A stretch of DNA of 64,000 nucleotides from Armillaria gallica (lineage: Eukaryota > Basidiomycota > Agaricomycetes > Agaricales > Physalacriaceae), in NCBI GenBank assembly GCA_037576215.1, contig JBANDB010000007.1:589001-653000 (forward strand), written 5' to 3'. The stretch's first letter is position 1, and each line of letters starts with the position of its first letter. A program made the translations under genes and the position numbers. Shown piece after piece: positions 1 to 10,019 of this stretch. The notes under the pieces are model-generated. The model ran no database searches, was not told the DNA's origin, and saw only the letters and a program-made list of their open reading frames with translations.

Positions 1-59
1 CTGAGGTGCCGAGGTGCCAAGATAAGATAAGATAAGTGAAAAATGAATAAATTGTAACA
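1..59 (-). repeat. Partial LTR inserted in the integrase of the left chromovirus
   Basis: The last bases before position 60 (GAATAAATTGTAACA on the plus strand) and the GATAAG triplet at 21-36 resemble the right-hand ends of the LTRs at 6074-6452 and 60853-62627. The pol reading frame coming from the right is intact up to about position 60 and then stops matching integrase. So a related LTR, in the same orientation, is inserted at the start of integrase. Only its end is inside the window, so its full length and target duplication cannot be seen. Confidence 0.6.
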
Positions 60-3000
60 GTCCCGCCGTGATATGGTCATGAGATGCTGCGATAATTTCC
101 CCTCACAATGCATGATCTTGGGGAATATAGATATGGTGATCGTAATAGATCAAACTGTCATCTAGCTTCATCCCTTGATCATGGTTGAGGGACACAGAGA
201 CATTCTTGTCCCATCGGTGGTGGTCGAGCATGGCTTGCTTGATTTTGGTGTGAACTTCCTCGATTGTCGGCATGACCAATGCCTGGAAGTGTTCTGGTTT
301 GAGGATGATAACTTCATCATTGTCCTCCTTCCCTTGCTCATGATCTGCTCTGCGACTAAATAAGTCAGCTTTCTTGTTCGATGCTCCTGGTTTGTGGTGG
401 AGAGGGAAGTGGTACTCCACCAGTTCTGTTACCCAATGGGCTTGACAGCGGTTCAGTTTCTGGGGTTTTCGGAAATACTGGAGATTCTGATGATCTGTCC
501 AGATCTCAAAATCCTGAGCTGCTCCCATTAGGTAGTGTCTCCACTTGTCGAGTGCAAGCATAATTGCGAGCAATTCTTTGTTATAAATTTCGTAATTTCG
601 TTCTGTAACTGTGAGGGACTTGGACAGGAAGGCGACTGGGCGCCATTTTCCATCCTGTTCCTGTGACAATACAGCACCTATTGCTCCTTCACTGGCATCC
701 GCCTCGACGCGGAACTTGCCATTCTCTGTGGGTATTGCCAATACCACTTCTTTGGCCAGCAGTCTCTTCAACTCTTCAAACACGTCCTGCTGCACTTTTC
801 CCCATTTCCATAGGTCATTTCCTGTCAGCTGCATCATAGGCTTGATGACCTTGCTGTATCCTCTAATGAAACACCTGTAGAAACTGGTGAAGCCTAAGAA
901 CGATTGCAACTGCTGTTTCTTGGCTGGCACGGGCCACTCCGCTATTCCTGCGATCTTGACTGGATCCATACAAATGCTGCCCTCGCTGATGATGACTCCA
1001 AGGTACTCCATCTCTAGGGTCTCGAACTTGCATTTCTCTGCTTTAAGGAATAGCTTGTTCTTTTGTAGGACCTTTAAGACTTCGCGTGTGATGCGCCAAT
1101 GCTCTTCCTTGGTTTTTGACATGATTAGAATATCATCAAGGTAGACTGTAATGGCACCTGACACAATGAGATCTTTGAAGATGTTGTTCATCATCCATTG
1201 AAAGGTGGCTGGTGAATTGGTGAGGCCAAAGAACATAACCGTGGGTTCGAATAACCCTTGATTAGTTCTGAATGCTGCCTTCCATTTGTCACCACTCTTG
1301 ATGCGGACGTTGTTGTAACCCCATCAAACATCAAGCTTGGAGAAGTACTTGGCGCCCCATAGTTTATCCATTAGCTCCAAGATGAGAGGAAGCAGGTATC
1401 GATTTTTGATCGTCATCTCGTTGAGCTTACAATAATCTTGCACAGGTTGTAGCTTACCATTCTTCTTTTTGATGAAGAAGAATGGTGAAGCCATAGGTGA
1501 CTTCAATGGTCGGATTCGTCCACTTGAGAGGTTCTCGTCTAGGAATTTGTCGAGCTCTACTTGTTCATTGCAGTTGAGAGGGTAGACTTTACAATCAAGG
1601 TTGGCGTTAGCGTTGGGAGTGAGTTCGATGGCATGGTCCCATGTCTTTGGTTCGGGGAGTTCATCAAAATTGTCTTTCTCAAATAAGTTGGCGAAGTCCC
1701 TACACCATTCTGGAACCATTTCTTTGAATGTTTTGGCCTTCTTCCCTTCGCTAGCCTTGGCGGCGAGGTCATTTGCATGATGAGCGCGTATGAGGATAGC
1801 TTGTGTAAAGTCTATCATGAGAATGGTTTCTCCCTCCTCCAGTTCCTTGTCCCACTTGTTGTCGGGGTCTGCATCAGGTAACACAAATGGAGGCTTTTGG
1901 CATTGACACCGGGCAAACGTTAATCCTCCCAACTTCCAATTAATGATTGGATTGTGTCGGTTTAGCCAGTCATGGCCAAGGAATATTTGTCTGTCACCCA
2001 GTTCTGTTACGGCTAAATCTATCCGCTCTGTGTGGTCCCCGATTGTGAGATGAAGTTCAGCATATTGGGTGATTGATCCTCTTTGATTGCGAGTTCTGTC
2101 GGCATTGTAAACTGGAATGGGTGCTGCAGTGGCATGAGTCAGGATATTGTGCTTTTTGACAAAGGCCTGGTCAATGGTGCTGCTGGTGCATCCGCTGTCT
2201 ACCAATGCAGTCGTCGCAATCTTGGTGTCTTTTCCTATGATCCCAATCTGGACGTCGATGGTCAAGTCCTTGCCCTTCCCGCTTAATGCGCTGATGTATC
2301 ATTTTGATTCTCGTAGTTCTTTGAGCCACCAAAGCGCATCTACCCACATCGCCTTCTGCATTCTCTCGATCATGCTGTCAACAACTTCTTCTGCTTGCAC
2401 CTTATGAATCCAATTCTTTAGGATTGCCTTCGCCTCCGACTCTGTCTTTGCTTGCACAATTCTGTGCAGAGTCCATTCAGCTCTGAATGGTTTAAGCCAT
2501 TCATGCGGGACCTTCTCAGCCTTTGCGTCGACCCGTGAGGGCTCGACTACTGTTGGTGAGGTCACCGCGATTTCTATAGTGGGCATTAAGTTAGCCTTCA
2601 TGTTCATCATGAAGCTGGTGTTGTCGTCTTGGTCCAGGACCTCAGACATTTCTACCTTATGCCCCCTTTTTACCGCCTGGGTGCTAGCAGCTTCCTGTCC
2701 TGCGGCTTTCTGGTTGGTCGTGGAACAGGAGGTGCGTTTCTCAAGGGTGCCATCTTGTAAAGAGACAGCAGGTTGGGCTGACACCATTGAGTGATGGTTG
2801 CCTTCACCTGTTTCCTTCGAGCCTGTGCCACTTGTGGATAGGTCCCTCGTTTCATTCAGCATTCCCCCTTTGTCAAGTCGCCCTTCGTCACAACAGGCAT
2901 TTGCAACTAGTCGGGGGCCCTTACTTGACTCCGGTTCGTCCTCGATCTTCTGGGTGTCCTTGGTTGGTTCCAAAGCCCCCCACACCTCAGGGGATTTACA

Positions 3001-3480
3001 CTTTGGCAACCATACGGTAATCTCTTTTACCAGAGGAGGTTTTGCCAGAGCTATTCCCTCGAAACTCCCTGCGAGGCAGGGACTCCATAGAGCCATTTCG
3101 TCAGGGGGGGCGAGACACTCCAATGGAGCCACTTGTTCCCCTGTTCCATCTGGTCGTTTGTTCGTCACTGCATGCACTCCTCTGGAGCCACTTGACTGGT
3201 GCAACGCCGTTATGATGGGTATCGCTATGGTGGGTGACTTGCCATTTGCTTTTGCCTGTAATAGGTTACTTGTCAAACGTTTAGCAAGTAGTTTGACGAC
3301 TACCGCTAAATCCTGGGATCCTGGGTGATTCTTGCTTAGTTCCTGGTCTGATTGCGAGATCGTGGGTATATTCGAATGTGTGGTAGATACTACAGATATG
3401 TAAGTACATTGGTCAAGCGTGATTTGCGTACCAGCTGAAACTAAGTCCTTGGCCGAGTAAGTTGAATCATTTACTTCCTG
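60..3480 (-). pseudogene. pol: Retroelement pol: protease, reverse transcriptase, RNase H (broken)
   Basis: One minus-strand frame runs from about 3480 to 60. It contains an acidic linker (3276-2299), an aspartic protease with LVDSGCTSS near 2190, reverse transcriptase with SPFFFIKKKNGKLQPVQDY and the active-site YLDDILI near 1140, then RNase H with FRVEADASEGAIGAVLSQ and the ADLFSRR end. It enters integrase after DHAL. The frame is broken by TGA at 2299-2301, 1324-1326 and 103-105, each at a site where CGA (Arg) fits the family; the middle one sits in the KLDVRWGYNN region of RT. Pol lies in the -1 frame relative to gag, whose stop is at 3471, which fits a frameshift strategy. It is not functional as read. 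Confidence 0.88.
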
Positions 3481-4675
3481 GCATCCTCTTTTTCCTCCTT
3501 GATGCTTGCCAATACCGGTTCTTTGACTGTTGGATGATTATCCCAATAAGTATTGAGCCAACATAGTGCCTCCGCTCTGGTTTTCGGCATGGTGGGGCAA
3601 TCGCGTTTAAAGTGACCGAGCTTTCTGCATCAGTAACACTTTGTTGTTGCGGTTGCTGCACTGATATCCATGGGTGTACCTTGTCCTCCGTAAGTGGTTC
3701 CTGACACTGTCTTCTGTGTTGGAACACTTGTCGATGCTACTCCTTTTGGTACTGTCCCTTTTGGCATTGGTACCGATTGTCCTGTGCTTTCTGCCTGTTT
3801 GAGATGCCAGTTATAGTCAATCCAGAGTAGACAAGCCTTCCAGTCGTTGTAGAGGATTGGTAGATTGCCATCAGCCATGTATATAGTATTTTTACTGGTT
3901 TCACGGGCGGCTCGTTTGATCTGTGCAACCATTACTTGTTCATTGCTGCGTACCCCTGAATAATGGGCGAGCTCCTTGAACTCCTGGAAGAACTTGTCGC
4001 CGTCTTTGAAGTTCACTTGTCTGAGCTTTTCCCAAGTGGTGCGTCTAATCTGCTTGTCAGCATCCTTCCAAAACCTTGCCCTGAGAACACTTTCAAATTC
4101 ATTGTAGGGGGGGTATAACTGTTCTCCATCTGGCACTTTTCCTATGATCCTGGCCTGTAATTCCCACCACCTCTGTGCTTTGCCTGCAAGTCGTGAGATG
4201 CAGAAGATTACTTTGTGAGGGGGGTAGTGGAAGTGTCGGTTGAACAGGTTGAAGTGTAATTCGCACTTTTGGAAGAAGCAGGAGATGTCGTTAGAATCTC
4301 CGTGGAAATTGTTGACCTCTTTCAAGATCTTTGGTTTGAACTCGTCGTAAGGGGCGACGTTTCTGGCAGTGAGTACCCACGGCGCTGGAGGAGTGGGTGC
4401 TTTTGGGGGTGCTGGATGACGTGGTAGTGTCCATTGCTGAGGTGCAGCAGGAGGTTGTGGTGGCTAGCAGGTTGCCTGCCTCCACCTCCCTGTGAAGAGC
4501 CTGCACCTGCAAATGGTTTATAGCCACTTGGGAATGTTCCAGGTGGTTTGTGTCTCCTGACATAGGAGAAGGCGGTGACTAGTGCTCGGGTAGGTGGTAC
4601 TGGTGGTGAGTCTGGCATTGGCATCTGGATGTCGGCTTCAGCTACGATGTCTTCATAGGGAGCAAGTTCTTCCAT
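3471..4675 (-). pseudogene. gag: Retrotransposon gag with CCHC zinc knuckle (broken)
   Basis: The capsid-type region at 4325-3633 holds the gag signature FCISRLAGKAQRWW followed by an FxxxLRARFWKDADKQIRR segment, as in Ty3/gypsy gag. It forms the virus-like particle and packages RNA. The knuckle CX2CX4HX4C follows at about 3640-3590 (CY-stop-CRKLGHFKRDC), with TGA at 3630-3632 where CGA/Arg is expected between the two cysteines. The frame ends with TAA at 3471-3473. Upstream, a Pro/Gln-rich stretch changes frame near 4480, so the N-terminal part (MEELAPYEDI at 4675) is out of frame with the capsid part. Nucleocapsid and capsid are clear; the N-terminal boundary is uncertain. Confidence 0.82.
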
Positions 4676-4759
4676 CGGCGCATTTCTATGGACCTCATTG
4701 AACAGGAGGCAAGTGTTCCGCTCTGCCTCGTACTGTAGAATGTCATCTGCTGGGAGTCC

Positions 4760-5546
4760 TCATTGTTTCTTCATAAAAAAGTTGTTTCTGGCTTGGGTTT
4801 CCCCCCAAGCCAGAATAAAAGGTAACTTGTAAGCATAATAATTATATAGCTCACGACACTCAGCTTGCTTCAATTCATCTGGGATAGCAACGCTGAGATC
4901 TGTAGCTGTTTTTTGGTAAAAGTGGATGGCGTCAGAGAGTGTCATTGGTGGGAGAGCCTGGGTTTCTTGGTGTGACCGTCGGCTTGGGGGACGGCTCAGG
5001 AGTTTTGAGTGCTCCGTCGGGGTAGGGAGTCGTATCTGGGAAGGGCATGGCCGGTCAGGGATGCTCGTAGAGGGTGCCCTTGCTGCTTGTCTCATCGGTG
5101 ATATACTCATATTGTGACTCAGGGGGCGCGAGTAACTCTGGTGGAGGCCATGGCTCTGATCTAAGCTGTTGTTCGATTCGTTCCCAACATCTTCGGTGAT
5201 GTTGGGGTCAAAGTGGTGGATGCTGCTCTGTGTCGGTGGGCCAGTAGTTGCTCGCGGGGGAGAGGGTTGAGGTGCTGGTGATGGGTTCCTCGATTGTTCG
5301 TACAGGCTCGAGTGGGTACTCATGGGTCTGGACAGGTTGATCCCAGACCGGGGGAGCTCCCTGGTGCTGTGTGTAGATTGAGGTCAGGGGAGGGGTTCTG
5401 TGCTCAGGTGAGCCATTGCGAGGGGCTGGGAAATAGGCGCTATATGGAATTGTGATGTTGTCCCAGAACTCGCTTGGGCTAACTGGGGCTGAGGGTGCTG
5501 AAGGATTGGCATCCCAAGTATGTTCACGGGTGGGAGGGGTGGTGAC
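4760..5546 (-). pseudogene. Proline-rich pre-gag region of the chromovirus
   Basis: This is a Pro/Ser-rich low-complexity reading region between the membrane-anchor ORF and gag. Its last part (4950-4760) is more ordered, with an alpha-helical DAIHFYQKTATDLS segment and an RELYNYYAYKLPFILAWGE stretch, and leads by one TGA (4760-4762) into the MEELAPYEDI part of gag. A second TGA lies at 5384-5386. Two frames stay open over long distances here, so the true frame is uncertain before about 5000. It was probably the N-terminal half of a long Gag precursor. No enzymatic motif is visible. Confidence 0.5.
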
Positions 5547-6026
5547 TCATATGTCGTGGCCCACGTCGAATCCCCTGCTGTTCTCTCGGTAACAGGCGTA
5601 CTTGCCGGGTGAGAGAGATCGAGGGGCATATGGAAGATTCTTGGCAGAAGTGGTGGGGGAGATGACGATGATAGGCGTGCGCCTTCTGGGAGGGGTAGGA
5701 GACCTTCTCTCTGAGATGATGGGAGAAATCGACTCAGGAACATTCTCCTCCGACCCTGTGACTCTAGCGAAGTTGTCGATCGAGATCGGTCGGCATGGTA
5801 TGGGTGTGACAATTCTGGGTAGTCGCTGCTCGAGCGGGATGCCATAGTATGGGTCTACAAGGTCAGTGCTGGCTGGGGAGTTTGTAGGGACTGTGGGGGG
5901 GGGATGCTCAATTCTTCGCAGCAGTCTGTATCGAAACCTGATGGCGAGAATGAGCGCTATGGAAAGTAAGGTGGCACTTGGGATTCCTAATGATATAGCA
6001 ATGATTTGGGTGTCATCATTTTCCAT
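5547..6026 (-). CDS. Chromovirus leader ORF with one transmembrane segment
   Basis: This is the first ATG after the primer-binding site, 33 bases into the internal region. The 159-residue product starts MENDDTQ. Residues 8-30 are a hydrophobic helix (IIAISLGIPSATLLSIALIL) followed by basic residues RFRYRLLRR, which is the pattern of a type III or signal-anchor segment. The rest is Pro/Ser/Arg-rich and disordered. The frame ends at TGA (5547-5549), after which it stays open and Pro-rich, so the stop may again be a mutated CGA. A membrane anchor before gag is not a standard part of Ty3/gypsy elements. I do not recognise a homologue and give no function beyond possible membrane targeting. Confidence 0.5.
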   Translation of the reverse strand: MENDDTQIIAISLGIPSATLLSIALILAIRFRYRLLRRIEHPPPTVPTNSPASTDLVDPYYGIPLEQRLPRIVTPIPCRPISIDNFARVTGSEENVPESISPIISERRSPTPPRRRTPIIVISPTTSAKNLPYAPRSLSPGKYACYRENSRGFDVGHDI

Positions 6027-6058
6027 GAGGTGTTCCAGGTAAGGGAACGGTTAGGGTA

Positions 6059-6072
6059 TAGCTTTGAGCTAA
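6059..6072 (-). other. Self-priming primer-binding site of the chromovirus
   Basis: One base inside the 5' LTR, the element strand reads TTAGCTCAAAGCTA. Its exact complement lies inside the LTR near the predicted transcript start: 14/14 in the right-hand LTR (62367-62380) and 13/14 in the left-hand LTR (6215-6228). No tRNA-type TGG start is present. This is the arrangement of Tf1/sushi-type elements, in which the 5' end of the transcript folds back to prime reverse transcription. Confidence 0.75.
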
Positions 6073-6254
6073 TTGTTAGACCCGATGTCCTAACAAGAGT
6101 AAGCAATGGCTGTATTGCTTTTGTACAATCACTGATGAGTCTCGAGGAGTTAGAATGTCAAGACTAAGTCTTTAGCACTTAGCTGGAATGAGTGTGTTTT
6201 GGTATGAATAAACTTTAGCTCAAAACTAGGGAATATACAGCTTTGAGTATACTA

Positions 6255-6262
6255 CTTATATA
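6255..6262 (-). promoter_or_regulatory. TATA box of the LTR promoter
   Basis: The element strand reads TATATAAG here. The self-priming complement starts about 34 bases downstream (6228), where a transcript start is expected, so TATA box, start site and primer segment agree with each other. The same box is present in the right-hand LTR. Confidence 0.65.
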
Positions 6263-6395
6263 CTAAGTGAAGGTCCTAATAATAAGTCGACCATGTTAGA
6301 AAGTGACAAACAAAGTACACGGCAACCAAGAACAAAGTACACATCAACCAAGTGTGACTGTACTGCGATATGAAGACTTTCGTGGAGTCGCGGAT

Positions 6396-6417
6396 CTACT
6401 GATAAGATAAGATAAGA
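6396..6417. promoter_or_regulatory. GATAAG tandem motif in LTR U3
   Basis: The plus strand carries overlapping GATAAG copies (GATAAGATAAG). The right-hand LTR has two blocks (about 62552-62591) and the partial LTR at 21-36 has three copies. GATAAG matches the HGATAR site of fungal GATA factors (known of AreA/Nit2 and WC-type regulators). That these sites act here is inference. Confidence 0.45.
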
Positions 6418-6457
6418 GGCACTTAGGTAAAGAAAGTGAATAAATCGTAACAAACTT

Positions 6458-6929
6458 GAACTCCATACACACTTGATCTTCATTCTTGATCTGATGGCAT
6501 AGGCATCTAGCTGCCAGCTGATACTCATGAGCTAAGATATATATTCATTCATTTGTGAGATATGAAACTAAGGAAACTCATTAAGAATTGATTGATGGCA
6601 GGACATTGAACTTGAAACTGAAATTTTTTTTTTTTCCCATTGGACCAGAGCATTCTGTGGAAGAAATGCATGGCTGGCAATGGGGTTTCCATAGCACTTA
6701 GCCCTAGTGAGTATCCTTCTAAGTTTTCCATGTGAGATGTGGTGATTCATGAGAGATGTGTAGACAAAAGCAGAAGAGTTGTGTTATTATAATTCTAAAT
6801 CTTATTTGTAATTCAAAAACATATCTGAGGGCCCGGAACATGGTCCTAAAGTAGATGTCACCCTCTGGTCATGCTGCTAGGCATCCTTCTCATTTACATC
6901 TAAGGTATTGAAGCATCTGCCCTATTGAA
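6458..6929. other. AT-rich intergenic stretch, nothing recognised
   Basis: CpG-poor DNA next to the chromovirus. It contains a T-rich run at about 6624-6636 and no credible coding frame. Confidence 0.5.
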
Positions 6930-7320
6930 TTCTCATGAGATCTCTGCATAACTCATGAGATCTCGCAATCCCTTGCAAGATCTTGTGGAATCTCGCAAGG
7001 CCGCATGAGACCTCACGAGAGCCCAGATTATTGTCCAGTAAAACCAAGCATAACATGGTGTCATTGCTTGGGTGTTTTTGAACAAAGAACATGATGGGAA
7101 ACACAGACCAAATGACAGCATCTCCTTATTTAAGTGTTTTCTTATAAAAATACTTGCATCAACACAGAAATAGGAACAGTATAAAAAACTGGATGTCATT
7201 CTTCATGTGATTACATTGTGGTGTTTAATTTCTGAAAGATCTACACAAACACATGCCAGTGTTTACCTGCCATCTTTCAGGCAAAAACACCAATGGGCTC
7301 CAGCAGTGACAATCACTGTG
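6930..7320 (+). repeat. Dispersed repeat, copy 1 (inverted partner at 57.43-57.93 kb)
   Basis: The segment begins with an array of GAGATCTCGCAAGATCTTG-like words and continues through a 270-base part including CAGCATCTCCTTATTTAAG and GAAAGATCTACACAAACACATG. The reverse complement is found at 57430-57930 with clear base-by-base similarity. It looks like two copies of one non-coding repeat in opposite orientation. No terminal repeats or target duplication could be fixed, and I cannot name the family. Confidence 0.6.
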
Positions 7321-7586
7321 ATCTGTGATGGCAGCAGAATCATGGTCCTGCTTTGTGATTCTGCTGACATACTGGTCATCATGAAGTTTCTCTTTATGGC
7401 CTCAACCTGACACATCATCTCTCACACTCGTTCAGTGCCACAAGTCTGGAACCTATACCTGAGGCATTTCACCATCACCCCACTAGTAGATTAACGAATC
7501 TACTTACACAATTGCCGGAGCCTGATATGGAGATACATTTTAGCTGGCAGTTAACAATTTCACTTTTTATGCAAAATAATCACACA

Positions 7587-7840
7587 TGTTAAGCCCACAA
7601 ATACACAGATATAACAGCTGTTAGTGATGTATGTTAATGGCTATAACAACTGCAGGAGAGAGGAATATTTACTGCACCCCAATAATTATTCAATAAAGTT
7701 GTCTTCCATGATCAAGTCCTCTGGTATGTTTTGTCAGCAATTGTTATTACACACACACATGCACTCAGTGCCACCCCAAGTTCCCACTAAGTTCCTGTTG
7801 TTGTGATGACCAACTACCCAGTCAATCCCATCCCTGTGCT
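7587..7840 (+). repeat. 254-bp inverted repeat, left arm
   Basis: The arm starts TGTTAAGCCCACAAAT and ends CCATCCCTGTGCT. The reverse complement, with only a few mismatches, is at 8611-8864. Similarity ends sharply on both sides. The arms could be the long terminal inverted repeats of one 1.28-kb element or two copies of a short repeat inserted head to head. No target duplication was found outside. Confidence 0.75.
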
Positions 7841-8610
7841 AAGCCCATATTCTAATTTCTATCTGTAAAATAGCAACAAATTAATACCCACTTTGTTAGA
7901 CTGAGCCTTGATCTCTACCAGTACTATTAATGCTGCCAGGAGGACATCAGTGTCATTATCCAGGACCAGCTACTTAAGCTAACTGACACATGACCAATGT
8001 CCACTTTGATGAGGAATTCTACCTTTTCCAATGCTTCATTAACCCTCAATCTTTCTGAGATCATATGTATTCAAGTATATCTATGATATGTATGAATATT
8101 AAGGCAGAGGACCAAGTAGATGATTAAAAGTCTGATTAAAGTCTGATCACTTCAGGATCCAAGGGTCTTACCCATATGACTTTGACTTATGACCTGCTAC
8201 TTATCCTCTATGTACACCCACCCATCTTCCATATATACATAAGCTCATGCAGATCACCAGCTTGACAATATAGTCAACTACATAGTATATACTATATGCC
8301 AGACAAATGAATAAAACCTAGAAAGACTGTCCATGAATATACCTACAAGTAATAACAAGTATGTATGTACATGAGATCTCAGATCACTGTCTATGTTGTC
8401 ACCCTCAAGACTCTGTGCATGCTATGCTCCATCATTACAAGTTAGCATGGTGCTTATAACTGACATCATAAATGCTTCACACAGGCTGAGAGAAGGCGGG
8501 ATGCCATAAGTTTGGAAGAATCAGAACTGGACAAGTATTATTTGCCAGACATGCCTGCTGATGGAATGAGGGAATACAAGCAGTGAGCTTGCCATCATTA
8601 TGTCCCGGCA
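7841..8610. other. Spacer between the inverted repeat arms
   Basis: 770 bp of AT-rich, CpG-poor sequence without a credible coding frame or transposase motif. Confidence 0.5.
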
Positions 8611-8864
8611 AGCACAGGGATGGGATTGACTGGGTAGTTGGTCATCACAACAACAGGAACTTAGCGGGAACTTGGGGTGGCACTGAGTGCATGTGTGTGT
8701 GCAATAACAATTGCTGACAAAACATACCAGGGGACTTGATCACAGAAGACAACTTTATTGAATAATTATTGGGGTGCAGTAAATATTCCTCTCTCTTGCA
8801 GTTGTTATAGCCATTAACATACATCACTAACAGCTGTTATATCTGTGCATTTGTGGGCTTAACA
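8611..8864 (-). repeat. 254-bp inverted repeat, right arm
   Basis: Reverse complement of 7587-7840 with the same 254-base length; it ends GGGCTTAACA. The equal arm lengths support a single foldback-type unit. Confidence 0.75.
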
Positions 8865-10019
8865 GGCGAATAATTACTTCACTTATTGCTAGTAATTTAC
8901 ACATTTGAAGTGGAGCTTGAAATTTGGTCCACCCTAATTGGGCAATAAGCAGTGCCCCCCTCACTTGTGTGTATTGCAACACAACATCATGTTGGCATTT
9001 TGTTGCATTTTCCACTGCCTAATAGTACCTTTTTCCCTCCCTCCCTGGCTGGTGCTGCCCTTGTTCATATTTCACTCTCCTTGGCTTGCTTGCTTTGCTT
9101 CCTCCCTCTTCTTCCTCCTTTCTTTTGCTTTAGCTTTTGCTTTGATGCCCTCTCTAGGATAGGCTAGGCTGTCCTCCATGGTATTTCCCATTGTAGACCA
9201 TGCACAGTAGATGACTGTTGGAAGGGTATGTGTCAGAGTGTCTATCTCTCAATGAAGTAGTACTCATGTGTTTTTTCTGTAGACAGAACAAGAGATTGAG
9301 CTGCAGGTTGCAAAGGACCTTGACTGTATGTGCAAAGTGGTTCAACTTCTGTCCTGCAGTGGCATGGACCGATGACTGGCTCGAGGAGGCTGTCCCAAAG
9401 CACAGCATGGTGAATTGGAGTCTAGGTATGTCTGCCCTGTCTTATCTGCTACATTGCCTGCTAACCCTTGTCAGTTGCCCGATATGTTGCCAATGACTTC
9501 AACACTGTACAATGTGAAGCATGATGCATTCAACTGCACCTCAACCACCTTGACTGCTTTTCATGGACAGTGGCAGAAGATGTGTGCCTGGACTTAGTGG
9601 CAGTGATGTATAGACAGAGCTGGGTATGGCAAGTGCAATGCTAAGGAGGCCTGATTTCATCATTGATGGGTGCCATTGTCTAATGTGTGTACATTCATTT
9701 CTACTTTATTCAGATGGTGAATATCTGTTTGTTGCAGTATCCCTTGTCATAAGCACCCACACAATGCCTTTATAATTAAGTTGCATGGCATGGAGCTTCA
9801 CAACGAGTGAAGCGACATGGGGATTCATCTACTGCTGGCCATTGGGAATGTCTGGTGTTAGATTATGCTTATCATAACTTGGTATGTTGCATAGGTTTTT
9901 CTTTGCTTGTATACTGCATGTACATCTATGTAGTGCTGAGATATCATATGAATAATATTACTGTATAATGTACAATGTGCTAGTGTGTCTGCTGTCAGCT
10001 GTTAACTATCTCCATTGAT
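8865..10019. other. Intergenic, CpG-poor, no gene supported
   Basis: A C/T-rich patch at about 9020-9150 and several short frames are present. None has a recognisable motif. Confidence 0.45.

Larger units (their letters stand above)
60..6452 (-). mobile_element. Ty3/gypsy chromovirus, 5' two thirds, degraded
   Basis: Minus-strand LTR retrotransposon. In transcription order it holds a 5' LTR (6452-6074), a primer-binding site (6072-6059), a pre-gag region with a membrane segment, gag with a CCHC knuckle, protease, reverse transcriptase, RNase H and the first residues of integrase. It is then interrupted by another LTR at position 59. The family is assigned as chromovirus because the related element at the right end of the window carries a chromodomain after integrase. 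The coding part has at least seven in-frame TGA codons and a frameshift, so it is not autonomous. Confidence 0.85.
6074..6452 (-). repeat. 5' LTR of the left chromovirus (379 bp)
   Basis: The LTR begins TGTTAGACCC and ends ATCGTAACA on the plus strand, giving the inverted end pair TGTTA/TAACA. It is flanked outside by AACTT (6453-6457). The element-strand U3 begins with GATAAG repeats (seen at about 6400-6416) and carries the TATA box. It matches the LTR at 60853-62627 along its length apart from scattered, mostly CpG-type, differences and a small indel in the GATAAG tract. Confidence 0.92.

Noticed and set aside
9020..9150. A polypyrimidine tract as part of a retroelement
   Set aside because: No LTR, primer site or coding sequence next to it; it is probably simple low-complexity DNA.
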